Source of the DNA: Bacteroidota bacterium
GTDB lineage: Bacteria; Bacteroidota; Bacteroidia; Flavobacteriales; Weeksellaceae
NCBI GenBank assembly: GCA_023458415.1
Contig: JAEWZO010000002.1
Location: 36,681-100,680, forward strand
DNA: 64,000 nt
Reading direction: 5' to 3'
Below the pieces are notes generated by a model. That model searched no databases and was not told where the DNA came from. It saw only the letters and a list, made by a program, of their open reading frames with translations. Both the position numbers and the translations under genes were made by a program. Below are positions 56,530 through 64,000 of this stretch, one piece after another (position 1 is the stretch's first letter; each line of letters opens with the position of its first letter).

Positions 56530-57675
56530 TTAGATATTTTTAGCGATGGAACGTGAAATTACAATTTTCTGAATTTCGGATGTCCCTTCGTAAATCTGTG
56601 TAATTTTCGCGTCGCGCATCATTCTTTCAACATGATATTCTTTTACGTATCCGTAACCACCATGAATCTGAACTGCTTCAACTGTTGTATCCATTGCCAC
56701 TTGAGAAGAATACAGTTTTGCCATCGCACCACTTTCTGAAATGTCTTTACCTTCATCTTTTTCTGCAGCGGCTTTAAAACAAAGCATTCTGGCAGCTGAA
56801 ATTTGTGTTGCCATATCCGCAAGTTTGAAAGCAATCGCCTGGTGATTGATAATTTCTGTACCGAATGCTTTTCTTGTTTTTGCATACTTAAGAGCCAACT
56901 CGTACGCTCCGGATGCAATACCTAAAGCTTGAGAGGCAATCCCAATTCTACCACCGTTAAGCACAGCCATCGCAAAATTGAATCCGAAACCGTCATCTCC
57001 AATTCTGTTTTCTTTTGGCACTTTCACATCAGTGAATAATAATGAATGCGTATCACTTCCGCGAATTCCCAGTTTATCTTCTTTCGGACCGATTTCAAAA
57101 CCTTCCCAACCTTTTTCCACAATAAATGCATTGATTCCTTTGTGTTTTTTCTCAGGATCAGTTTGTGCAATTACTATATAATATGAAGCGTTACCTCCGT
57201 TGGTAATCCAGTTTTTAGTTCCGTTAAGCAAATAGTAATCTCCTTTATCTTCCGCTGTTGTTTTCTGTGAAGTTGCATCAGAACCTGCCTCCGGCTCAGA
57301 AAGTGCAAACGCACCAATTACTTCACCGCTTGCCAAAGGCTTCAGATATTTGATCTTCTGCTCTTCGTTACAGAATTTTTCAAGCCCTGCACACACAAGT
57401 GAATTATTTACCGACATAATTACAGCCGCAGAAGCATCTACTTTAGCAATTTCTTCCATCGCTAAAACGTAGGAAACACTGTCCATTCCTGCACCACCGT
57501 ATTTCGGATCAACCATCATACCCAGAAAGCCGAGTTCTCCCATTTTCTTCACCTGCTCATGAGGAAATTTCTGTTCGTTATCTCTTTCAATCACTCCTGG
57601 TAAAAGTTCACTTTGCGCAAAATCTCTAGCGGCCTGCTGAATCATCAGCTGTTCTTCAGATAAATTAAAATTCAT
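56530..57675 (-). CDS. acyl-CoA dehydrogenase (short/medium-chain type)
   Basis: 381 aa. Catalytic Glu363 in IYEGTSEIQ, FAD-site motifs FALSEPEAGSDATSQ and NWITNGGNASYY, and TRKAFGTEIINHQ. The ending QKIVISRSIAKNI and length are typical of butyryl/short-chain acyl-CoA dehydrogenases (Bcd/Acd), which transfer electrons to ETF. It is divergent from the acyl-CoA synthetase gene at 57860, with no copy of the TATGCATGCATA palindrome between them. Confidence 0.93.
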   Translation of the reverse strand: MNFNLSEEQLMIQQAARDFAQSELLPGVIERDNEQKFPHEQVKKMGELGFLGMMVDPKYGGAGMDSVSYVLAMEEIAKVDASAAVIMSVNNSLVCAGLEKFCNEEQKIKYLKPLASGEVIGAFALSEPEAGSDATSQKTTAEDKGDYYLLNGTKNWITNGGNASYYIVIAQTDPEKKHKGINAFIVEKGWEGFEIGPKEDKLGIRGSDTHSLLFTDVKVPKENRIGDDGFGFNFAMAVLNGGRIGIASQALGIASGAYELALKYAKTRKAFGTEIINHQAIAFKLADMATQISAARMLCFKAAAEKDEGKDISESGAMAKLYSSQVAMDTTVEAVQIHGGYGYVKEYHVERMMRDAKITQIYEGTSEIQKIVISRSIAKNI

Positions 57676-57754
57676 AATGTTCGTTCTGTTTGCCCGTAAA
57701 AATACGATTTTTTGAGAATATTTGATAATTTTAACTATTGCATATCAATTATAT

Positions 57755-57784
57755 TTTGTGATTAAAATAAAAGTAATATTTTTA
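57755..57784 (+). promoter_or_regulatory. promoter for the acyl-CoA synthetase
   Basis: TTTG at 57755-57758 and TATTTTTA at 57777-57784 (last base differs from TAnnTTTG), 18-bp spacer, 75 bp before the start at 57860. Confidence 0.4.
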
Positions 57785-57859
57785 CAAAAATCCCAACACA
57801 GTTAACATTTACTTTACATTTGATTAATCTGCATTAATTATAAATAAATATTATACAAA

Positions 57860-59638
57860 ATGACTATAAAACGTATTTTCGATTTTGCTCACAACGCGTT
57901 GGAAAAATACAGCCAGGATGCGATGTTTGTGACAAAATATCACGGTGAATGGCAGAAAACCTCCACTCAGGAATTTGTAAATCTTGGAAACCAGATTTCC
58001 CGCGGACTCTTAAAACTTGGAATTAAGCCTGGTGACAAAATTTCTTTAATCACTACTGCAACAAGAACTGAATGGGCGGTGATGGATTATGGAATTGCAC
58101 AGATTGGTGCAGTTTCCGTACCGGTTTACCCTACCATTTCATCGGAAGATTATGATTTTATTTTCAATAATGCGGAAGTAAAATACTGTTTTGTTTCGGA
58201 CCGTGACCTTTTGGATAAAGTACTGAAAATAAAAGGTAATGTTGCTTCTTTACAAGGAGTTTTCACTTTTGATCAGTTGGATGGTGAACCAAACTGGAGA
58301 GAAGTTTTGGATTTGGGTAAAGACGATTCCACACAGAATGAAGTGGATGATATCGCAAGAACCATTAATTCTGAAGATCTTGCTACGCTGATTTACACTT
58401 CCGGAACTACAGGAAAACCAAAAGGTGTAATGCTTTCGCACAGCAATATTGTATCGAATGTTATCGCTTCAGATTCAAGAATTCCAAGAAGAAAAGGTTT
58501 AGAACCGAACGACACAAGAATTCTGAGTTTCCTTCCAATCTGTCATATTTTCGAAAGAATGCTGTTTTACCTTTATCAGTACAACGGCTTTTCAGTTTAC
58601 TTCGCTGAAAGCATCGAAAAAATGGGCGATAACATTAAGGAAGTGAAACCGCACATCATGACGGTTGTACCTCGTCTTATTGAAAAAGTATACGATAAAA
58701 TCTATGACAAAGGAACTAGCGCAGGCGGATTGAAATCAAAAATTTTCCTTTGGGCACTTGGTGTAAACAAAGCAAAAAAAGAAATTGGCAAACCATCCGG
58801 ACTTAAAGAAACGATTGCTGACAAACTGGTATTCTCAAAATGGAGAGAAGGTTTGGGTGGAGATATTGTAACACTTGTTTCCGGTTCTGCACCACTTTCA
58901 GCAAGATTAAATAAGATGTTTCAAAATGCAGGCATTCCAATTTTGGAAGGTTATGGCTTAACAGAAACTTCCCCGGTAATTTCGGTAAACAGTTTCGGGA
59001 AAATCAGAATCGGCTCAGTTGGTCATCCATTGGATAATCTTGATGTAAAAATTCAGGAAGATGGTGAAATTACCGTAAAAGGTCCTTCAATTTTCAAAGG
59101 TTATTTCAAAAATGAAAAAATGACTAAAGAAACATTTACGGAAGATGGCTATTTCAAAACCGGAGATATTGGCCACATCGACAGCGAAGGATATCTGTAT
59201 ATTACCGATAGAAAGAAAGAAATGTTCAAAACTTCCGGCGGAAAATATGTGGCACCGCAGGTAATTGAGAACCTTGCAAAAGCTTCTAAATTTATTGAGC
59301 AGATTATGGTTGTGGGTGACGGCGAAAAAATGCCAACCGCGTTGGTTCAGCCGGATTATAACTTTGCACTACACTGGGCAGAAAGACACCATTTAAATAT
59401 TGGAACAACACCTGCAGAAATGTCGCAAAGCAAAGAGCTGAAAGATAGAATAGGAAAAGAAATTGATTATCTGAATACCAAGCTTGGTAACTGGGAACAG
59501 ATTAAGAAATTTGAACTTACACCGGATGTTTGGTCCATTGAAATGGGACTTCTTACTCCAACCTTAAAGCTGAAAAGAAAGGCGATTAAAGAACATTATA
59601 TTAAACTGTATAACAAAATGTACGGTCATCAGGATTAA
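57860..59638 (+). CDS. long-chain acyl-CoA synthetase (AMP-binding)
   Basis: 592 aa, ANL superfamily. AMP-binding motif YTSGTTGKPKGVMLSHSN (~175-192), later GYGLTETSPVISVN, the hinge/arginine region FKTGDIGHIDSEGYLYITDRKKE, and the C-terminal catalytic Lys region LLTPTLKLKRKAIKEHY. It activates fatty acids with ATP and CoA (FadD-type) for beta-oxidation or phospholipid synthesis. No signal peptide or membrane segment. The only long-chain-type synthetase in the window, so a natural source of acyl-CoA for the fad operon at 0-4.8 kb. Confidence 0.94.
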   Translation: MTIKRIFDFAHNALEKYSQDAMFVTKYHGEWQKTSTQEFVNLGNQISRGLLKLGIKPGDKISLITTATRTEWAVMDYGIAQIGAVSVPVYPTISSEDYDFIFNNAEVKYCFVSDRDLLDKVLKIKGNVASLQGVFTFDQLDGEPNWREVLDLGKDDSTQNEVDDIARTINSEDLATLIYTSGTTGKPKGVMLSHSNIVSNVIASDSRIPRRKGLEPNDTRILSFLPICHIFERMLFYLYQYNGFSVYFAESIEKMGDNIKEVKPHIMTVVPRLIEKVYDKIYDKGTSAGGLKSKIFLWALGVNKAKKEIGKPSGLKETIADKLVFSKWREGLGGDIVTLVSGSAPLSARLNKMFQNAGIPILEGYGLTETSPVISVNSFGKIRIGSVGHPLDNLDVKIQEDGEITVKGPSIFKGYFKNEKMTKETFTEDGYFKTGDIGHIDSEGYLYITDRKKEMFKTSGGKYVAPQVIENLAKASKFIEQIMVVGDGEKMPTALVQPDYNFALHWAERHHLNIGTTPAEMSQSKELKDRIGKEIDYLNTKLGNWEQIKKFELTPDVWSIEMGLLTPTLKLKRKAIKEHYIKLYNKMYGHQD

Positions 59639-59641
59639 AAT

Positions 59642-59670
59642 AAAGGAGCACTCAATAAGTGCTCCTTTTT
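59642..59670. terminator. bidirectional terminator after the acyl-CoA synthetase
   Basis: AAAGGAGCACT and AGTGCTCCTTT around 59642-59667, loop CAATA, then TTACTT; the convergent gene stops at 59675. Confidence 0.8.
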
Positions 59671-59674
59671 ACTT

Positions 59675-60499
59675 CTATAGTAATCGGATTCTGTCGTCTA
59701 GAATTTCTATTTTTTTGTCTTTGTACAAACCGCCAATCGCCTTTTTGAAAATCTTTTTACTCATTTGCAATTCATCTTTAATTTCTTCTGGTGAAGATTT
59801 ATCAGAAAGATAAAGCAATCCATAATTGTCCTTCAGTTTTTCCAAGATAATTTGCTGAAATTCGTCGATGTGTTCATACCCTTGTGGCTGCAGCGTTACA
59901 TCAATTTTACCGTCTTCACGAATGGTTTTAATATAACCGGTTTCTTCAGACAAAGGATAAAGCTTTTTGAAAACATCAGAAGCGTAGATCAGTCCAATAT
60001 ATTTTTTGTTGATGATTACATTCCAGCCCAGTTCGCTCTCTCCCATCATGATTAAATTCACCTTGTCTCCTTCTGCAAAGGGTAAATGATCGTATTGCGG
60101 ATTTCTTTTAAACTTGGTTGTTCCGGTAATAAGTCCGGTAGATTCATCAATATAGATATAGACCAAATATCTTTTGCCTTCTACAATTTTGAGCTTTTGC
60201 TGCGTATAAGGAATGAATAAATCTTTAATAATTCCCCAATCCATAAAAGCTCCGCTCGGAAGCGACTGCACACAGTTCATCACCGCGAATTCTCCAACTT
60301 CGGCAATAGGTTTTTCTGTGGTAGCTTTCATTTTACCGTCATCCTGATAAATAAAAGCTTCAATTTCTTCATTTTCTTCCAGTTCATCATGCACAAAAAT
60401 TTTAGGCAAAAAAGCTTTCCATTCTTGGTCATCGACAAGCATGTATCCAGAAGAATTTTTCTCCGAAACTTTCAGTATTTGGGTTTTTCCGATTTTCAT
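59675..60499 (-). CDS. S1-like RNA-binding protein, CvfB/YitL family
   Basis: 274 aa. Successive OB/S1-type strands are visible (GKTQILKVSEKNSSGYMLVD near the N-terminus, then GEFAVMNCVQSLPSGAFMDWG and EGDKVNLIMMGESELGWNVII) and a C-terminal winged-helix part (SSPEEIKDELQMSKKIFKKAIGGLYKDKKI). CvfB proteins affect virulence-factor expression in staphylococci through RNA. The -7 element at 60504-60511 ends 4 bp before the start codon. Confidence 0.85.
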   Translation of the reverse strand: MKIGKTQILKVSEKNSSGYMLVDDQEWKAFLPKIFVHDELEENEEIEAFIYQDDGKMKATTEKPIAEVGEFAVMNCVQSLPSGAFMDWGIIKDLFIPYTQQKLKIVEGKRYLVYIYIDESTGLITGTTKFKRNPQYDHLPFAEGDKVNLIMMGESELGWNVIINKKYIGLIYASDVFKKLYPLSEETGYIKTIREDGKIDVTLQPQGYEHIDEFQQIILEKLKDNYGLLYLSDKSSPEEIKDELQMSKKIFKKAIGGLYKDKKIEILDDRIRLL

Positions 60500-60503
60500 A
60501 CTG

Positions 60504-60511
60504 CAAAAGTA
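60504..60511 (-). promoter_or_regulatory. -7 element abutting the CvfB-like start
   Basis: Minus strand TACTTTTG, exact TAnnTTTG match, ending 4 bp before the ATG at 60499; the transcript is likely leaderless or nearly so. Confidence 0.5.
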
Positions 60512-60643
60512 GGTTAATTTAAAGGAATATGTCCTTTTCTAATATGATCACCTAGTCAATATAAAACACAAGGAACTTACTGTGCCAATTACATCAAGAG
60601 AATTCTTCAAATTAATTTAGCATACAAATGTTAGGATTTTTTT

Positions 60644-60673
60644 TTGATAATAAATTCTCATTAGGTATTTTTG
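60644..60673 (+). promoter_or_regulatory. promoter of the secreted-protein trio
   Basis: TTTG at 60644-60647 and TATTTTTG at 60666-60673, 18-bp spacer, 25 bp before the ATG at 60699. No other promoter or terminator is seen until 62866, so the three genes are probably one operon. Confidence 0.65.
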
Positions 60674-60698
60674 CAAACTATTAATTACTACACAGTAA

Positions 60699-61454
60699 AT
60701 GAAAAAAATATTCTTAATTGGCTTTTTTTCCGTAGCTGCTTTAGGTTTTGCCCAACGCGTGGGAATCGGGACAACCAGTCCAAATTCGACTGTAGATATT
60801 GTTGCTAAATCGTCTAATGTTGACAGTAAATCATTTCATATTAAAAATACCGATCAGACAACGCTAATTGCGGTTCATGATAATGGCGATGTTTCCTTGG
60901 GCAGCACAACTACGGCTCCCGTGGCGCAGTTCACTATTTTTGGAAAGAATAACGAAGGAATTGCATCGGAACCAGCACTGAACGTAACTTATCCCAACAA
61001 TCCGCAACACTGGGGAATTTACATAAATCCGCAACAGGGAGACATCAACCCGGCTTTACCAGGATATTTTAATTTCTACATGGATAATGATGGAATCATG
61101 AATCAGTACAGTACTCCCGGAAATTACGGTTCCTTCTTTGGTCATCATGCATCCGGATTCAACTCCGGGATTTTCTTTGCGGAAAATGGGACAACTGTGC
61201 TTTCAACTTACAGACCGGATTATTCGAGCACCGCCCTTCACTATCTTACCACTACTCCGATCGGATTTTACATCTCCGGTTCTGCCAGATTGGAAGATGA
61301 GCAGAAGGGTTATACGGAAGGTGGAAACTGTACAAATCCTGGTGTGATTGCCTACGACAGTGCAAACAGCAACTTTCTAGGTTGTGCCGAGATTTACGAT
61401 GCGGCCGGCAACAATACCGGAACCATGATCTGGAAAAAACTCAACAATAATTAA
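60699..61454 (+). CDS. secreted VGIGT-motif protein, paralogue 1
   Basis: 251 aa. Signal peptide to about Ala18 (AALGFAQ), then RVGIGTTSPNSTVDIVAK. The middle is Gly/Asn/Pro-rich with predicted beta structure; the C-terminus has NCTNPGVIAYDSANSNFLGC, then a longer insertion and IWKKLNNN. The N-terminal VGI(G/N)T(S/T)P and C-terminal two-Cys module (Cys...G-x-I-x-Y...F-x-G-C...W-x-x-L-(N/D)-N) are shared with the next two genes. Such modules occur in phage-tail-fibre-like or S74-chaperone-like surface proteins of Bacteroidota; no S74 domain is present here. Exact role unknown. Confidence 0.75.
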   Translation: MKKIFLIGFFSVAALGFAQRVGIGTTSPNSTVDIVAKSSNVDSKSFHIKNTDQTTLIAVHDNGDVSLGSTTTAPVAQFTIFGKNNEGIASEPALNVTYPNNPQHWGIYINPQQGDINPALPGYFNFYMDNDGIMNQYSTPGNYGSFFGHHASGFNSGIFFAENGTTVLSTYRPDYSSTALHYLTTTPIGFYISGSARLEDEQKGYTEGGNCTNPGVIAYDSANSNFLGCAEIYDAAGNNTGTMIWKKLNNN

Positions 61455-61455
61455 G

Positions 61456-62148
61456 ATGAAAAATTATTTCGCTATCATATTCGCGGTTACTTGTGCAATG
61501 ATCTCTGCCCAGAGCCAGAATGTAGGAATAAATACGGACAATCCGCAGGCAAGACTTGAAGTTCAAACGGAGGGAAACACCGCTGCAACGCACGCAATCA
61601 TTATGCAGAATGCGGACGGACAGAAAGTTTTCGAAATGAACGATGACGGTAATCTTGCAATTGGTAAAAGTTCACCAACCGGAACCGTGGATGTACTTGG
61701 AAATGCAGTATCCGGAAATGATTTTCTGATTCAAAAGCCTACTGCCATTACTTCTTTCAATGGAACTCCATATACCCCGAATTTCAGGCATATGAGATTT
61801 GGCATCGGAGGCACTTATAATAATGGAAATCCAGGCGGACAACTGTTCCTTTTCGATGTGGGTGGATCCGCAGCATCAAACGTAGCCAGTCACGGAATCA
61901 ACATCATTCCGGCCAATCCGAACCTCACAAGAAAAGGTGTTTACTTTGGTGGCGACAAGACCGTAGGATTCTCACTAAACCGTCTACCTACGGTAGATTT
62001 GGACGCCGGTGGAAGCATCAGATTGCGTGAAAGTGAAACGCCGATTACCGCCGGTGCCGCCTGCACAAATCTGAACGGCGTTATGCAGTACTACAAAGGT
62101 CATTTCTACGGATGCAGAAGTAACGTTTGGGTTCAACTCGACAACTAA
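61456..62148 (+). CDS. secreted VGIGT-motif protein, paralogue 2
   Basis: 230 aa; starts 1 bp after the previous stop, so translation is probably coupled. Signal peptide ends near MISAQ; then QNVGINTDNPQARLEVQTEG and DGNLAIGKSSPTGTVDVLG. Shares with paralogue 3 the stretch GVYFGGDKTVGFSLNRLPTV (Gly-x-Tyr-x-Gly-x-Asp...PT) and the C-terminal GVMQYYKGHFYGCRSNVWVQ ending LDN. The two conserved Cys of the end module are present. Function unknown; see paralogue 1 for the shared family description. Confidence 0.75.
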   Translation: MKNYFAIIFAVTCAMISAQSQNVGINTDNPQARLEVQTEGNTAATHAIIMQNADGQKVFEMNDDGNLAIGKSSPTGTVDVLGNAVSGNDFLIQKPTAITSFNGTPYTPNFRHMRFGIGGTYNNGNPGGQLFLFDVGGSAASNVASHGINIIPANPNLTRKGVYFGGDKTVGFSLNRLPTVDLDAGGSIRLRESETPITAGAACTNLNGVMQYYKGHFYGCRSNVWVQLDN

Positions 62149-62161
62149 ACATTTTGGAATT

Positions 62162-62863
62162 ATGAAAAAACTGCTATATACTGTACTTTTTTTATCCGCA
62201 TTACAGCTTGGTGCCCAAACCAAAAATGTCGGTATCAATACTTCAACTCCTGAAGCTACATTGGAGATTAAAAACCTGAACACTGCAGCTACTGCACAAA
62301 ACGCAATTCTACGTATTGGGAATACAACCGGAAACTCAAATCATCTGTTCCGGGTGATGCACAACGGTTACCTTGTTTCCGGAAGAAATTCATCACATGA
62401 GTGGCCTATTATCATTTATCCGCTGACCAATGACCACGCTGATTTTGCAGTAGTGGACACCGATAATCCCAATGCATTCCTAAAGCATTATCATATGAAT
62501 ACGGGCGCAGAACTGGCGGCATACGGAAGCCCAACTGACCGAAGCGGACACGTATTTGTATTTTCGTCAGGCGGAAACAACAGCGGTTTCTTCATCGGTC
62601 CTTTTTCGGACAGAAAAGGTGGACTGTATGTTGGTGAAGACGGCAAAAACGGAATTGGAGTCAGCTCAATGCCCACCGAAGTTGTTGACATTGAAGGCGG
62701 AATGCGCATTGGCCTGCAGCAACCAGCTCCGGTTGCTGGTGTAATTCAGCCACAGGACATTCCTGGAAATCCCGACCTGGACTGCCTTCGTCCAGGAGAA
62801 ATTGCCTATTACAACGGTTTTTGGGGATGTACTTCCACAGGCTGGAAAAAAATTGACAATTAA
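62162..62863 (+). CDS. secreted VGIGT-motif protein, paralogue 3
   Basis: 233 aa, 13 bp after paralogue 2. Signal peptide LSALQLGAQ, then KNVGINTSTPEATLEIKN. Shared middle KGGLYVGEDGKNGIGVSSMP and PTEVVDIEGGMRIGL, and end module CLRPGEIAYYNGFWGCTSTG closing with WKKIDN, which is the most compact form of the module. The middle third (HYHMNTGAELAAYGSPTDRS) is not conserved with the others, as if the three share ends and differ in the centre. Confidence 0.75.
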   Translation: MKKLLYTVLFLSALQLGAQTKNVGINTSTPEATLEIKNLNTAATAQNAILRIGNTTGNSNHLFRVMHNGYLVSGRNSSHEWPIIIYPLTNDHADFAVVDTDNPNAFLKHYHMNTGAELAAYGSPTDRSGHVFVFSSGGNNSGFFIGPFSDRKGGLYVGEDGKNGIGVSSMPTEVVDIEGGMRIGLQQPAPVAGVIQPQDIPGNPDLDCLRPGEIAYYNGFWGCTSTGWKKIDN

Positions 62864-62865
62864 TC

Positions 62866-62895
62866 AAAGAGAAGCGATTGCTTCTCTTTTTAGTT
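62866..62895. terminator. bidirectional terminator after the trio
   Basis: AAAGAGAAGC (62866-62875) and GCTTCTCTTT (62880-62889), loop GATT, then TTAG; the convergent KOW gene stops at 62904. Confidence 0.8.
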
Positions 62896-62903
62896 TTCTT
62901 TCA

Positions 62904-63077
62904 TCACTTCGCTAAAGTCTTGAACCGAACTCCGCTTTCCTGAACTACCGTTATTGTGAGATGTCCGGTTTTGCTTACATTCAAATCAGCGACCGTACCG
63001 GATTTTCCTTTGTGGGTTCCGGCGATTACCGTGCAACGATCACCATTTTTTACTGAATTTTCTTTTGAAGTTTCCAT
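62904..63077 (-). CDS. small KOW-motif protein
   Basis: 57 aa from the ATG at 63077 to TGA at 62904. The sequence METSKENSVKNGDRCTVIAG followed by THKGKSGTVADLNVSKTGHL and RFKTLAK has the KOW pattern (GDxCxVIxGxxKGxxGxV) found in ribosomal protein L24 and NusG. It is probably an RNA-binding mini-protein of unknown role. Convergent with the secreted trio; 49 bp from the end of the TonB receptor gene, which lies upstream on the same strand. Confidence 0.75.
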   Translation of the reverse strand: METSKENSVKNGDRCTVIAGTHKGKSGTVADLNVSKTGHLTITVVQESGVRFKTLAK

Positions 63078-63126
63078 CGTAATGTCATTTCATTCAAAAA
63101 TAGGGAATTCTCTCTTTCCGAACCAA

Positions 63127-64000
63127 TCAATTCAGGCGAAATCTGATGCCTAAAAGTCCACGTATCCCCTGATTTGCCGCATAAACATACGACGGATCGA
63201 ACATCAACCCATAAGGATTCTCGGGAGTTGGAATTACATTACCTGCAGGATCTGTCTGCGCATTCTGATCAAACGGATCGTGGCTTCTCGCAATCAGGAA
63301 CGGGACGCTTTTGGAGGGAGTGCAGTTCAGCAGATTTTTAACACCGGCGTAGATTTCCCAGTTTTTGAAACCGTTGTAGGTAAACTGAATGTTCTGGATG
63401 CTCCACCACGGCGACTCCGGACTTCTCGGATCAAGTTCTCCAGCCAATGGCAACCGCATAGGGCTATACAGGTTTCCGGTATAATCGATGTTGATGTTCC
63501 ATTTCGGAATCTGGTAAGTGATTCCCCAGTTGGCTGAGAAATTTTCGGTGAGCATCGGACGCGATTTTTCTCCGTTTTCCGTTAAAGTATTGTCCATTAA
63601 AGTGGCACCCAACATTACCTTCCATCCGCTTAGCAAAGTAAGATCGGTGTTCACCCCAACTCCTTTACTTACCGCATGTCCGTCAAGATTTCCGTAAAGA
63701 ATCTGCTGCGGATTCGTTTCGTAATCCGGAAACAATCCGGTTGGTAAAATGGGTGTAAAAAGCAGTAGCTTCCACATCAAGATAACCCTGTTCAAAGAAA
63801 AATTTCTTAATAAAATTCAGGTTTACATTATATGATTTTTCTGGCGCGAGTTCTTCTTCCAAAATTACCGTTCGGCCACCGGTTAACGCCGCATGATCTT
63901 CTGTAAACAGATTCACCACCCGGAAACCTGTACCTGCATTCAGCCGGAAAATAGCATCATCACTCAATGAATATTTATAGGCAAAACGTGGTGTAAAAAT
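63127..64000 (-). pseudogene. TonB-dependent receptor, C-terminal part, with an apparent frameshift
   Basis: The minus strand from the window edge reads FTPRFAYKYSLSDDAIFRLN, then NAGTGFRVVNLFTEDHAALT, and AFYTHFTNRIV, typical plug/barrel text of TonB-dependent receptors. Just after NRIV the frame is lost; the continuation PDYETNPQQILYGNLDGHAV and VSKGVGVNTDLTL is in another frame, and runs to a normal barrel end (RGLLGIRFRLN, with the terminal hydrophobic residue pattern). Joining requires removing one T in the minus-strand run at 63730-63732 (AAA on plus). The receptor's outer part is outside the window. It may be a true frameshift mutation or a sequencing error. Confidence 0.75.

Overview
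The window is about 64 kb of low-GC chromosome from a member of the Bacteroidota, most likely the Chryseobacterium/Kaistella branch of the Flavobacteriia. Evidence: several TAnnTTTG-type -7 promoter elements with a TTG/TTTG about 20 bp upstream, a short (288 aa) primary sigma factor, Spy/OmpA-style lipoproteins with short lipoboxes, a TonB-dependent receptor, bacillithiol-related proteins (YfiT/YtxJ), secreted proteins beginning with VGI(G/N)T motifs, and flavobacterial small families such as the DUF6952-like and KOW-like proteins. I saw no rRNA, tRNA, insertion sequence or credible CRISPR array. The assignment to a genus is inference.

Layout. 1-4.9 kb (minus strand): a beta-oxidation operon, marR - fadN-type hydratase/dehydrogenase - thiolase - small four-helix-bundle gene - acyl-CoA dehydrogenase (cut by the window edge). 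4.9-7.4 kb: FecCD-type permease and ATPase with a TlpA-like lipoprotein. 7.4-15.9 kb (plus): a PaaE-like reductase, SanA-like protein, udk, divIC/ftsB-like, methylmalonyl-CoA mutase small subunit, THUMP-like methyltransferase, OmpA lipoprotein, M20 dipeptidase, an SDR. 16.1-17.8 kb: etfB-etfA. 17.9-26.6 kb: prfC, gpmI, an acyl-ACP desaturase, HAD protein, map, methyltransferase, era, DoxX. 26.7-31.6 kb: S9 peptidase, a 635-bp gene-free stretch with degenerate ~100-bp periodic repeats, a lipoprotein, glutaryl-CoA-dehydrogenase-like enzyme. 31.6-39.7 kb: AddB-like nuclease, rsmG, aminotransferase, peroxiredoxin, thioredoxin, small proteins. 39.9-46 kb: uvrA, rpoD, a bacillithiol/Crp operon, pncA. 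46-54.4 kb (minus): rluB, UbiA-type prenyltransferase, GHMP (mevalonate) kinase, two MFS transporters, a second thiolase, bifunctional nuclease. 54.6-60.5 kb: DUF4349 lipoprotein, acyl-CoA dehydrogenase, acyl-CoA synthetase, CvfB-like protein. 60.7-64 kb: three tandem paralogous secreted proteins, a 57-aa KOW protein, and a TonB receptor broken by an apparent frameshift.

How genes work together. Lipid/acyl-CoA metabolism dominates: acyl-CoA synthetase, three acyl-CoA dehydrogenases, the fadN/thiolase pair, a second thiolase, ETF (the electron acceptor of the dehydrogenases), a methylmalonyl-CoA mutase subunit and a desaturase. The strongest new signal is a perfect palindrome, TATGCATGCATA, present twice upstream of marR-fad (84 bp apart) and once upstream of etfBA 11 kb away, in each case placed where a repressor would block a promoter. 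It predicts a MarR regulon coupling beta-oxidation to its electron carrier. Other signals worth following are the inverted-repeat-bracketed four-helix-bundle gene inside the fad operon, the periodic repeat tract at 29.1-29.6 kb, a possible ~100-nt RNA before the desaturase, and the secreted-protein trio.
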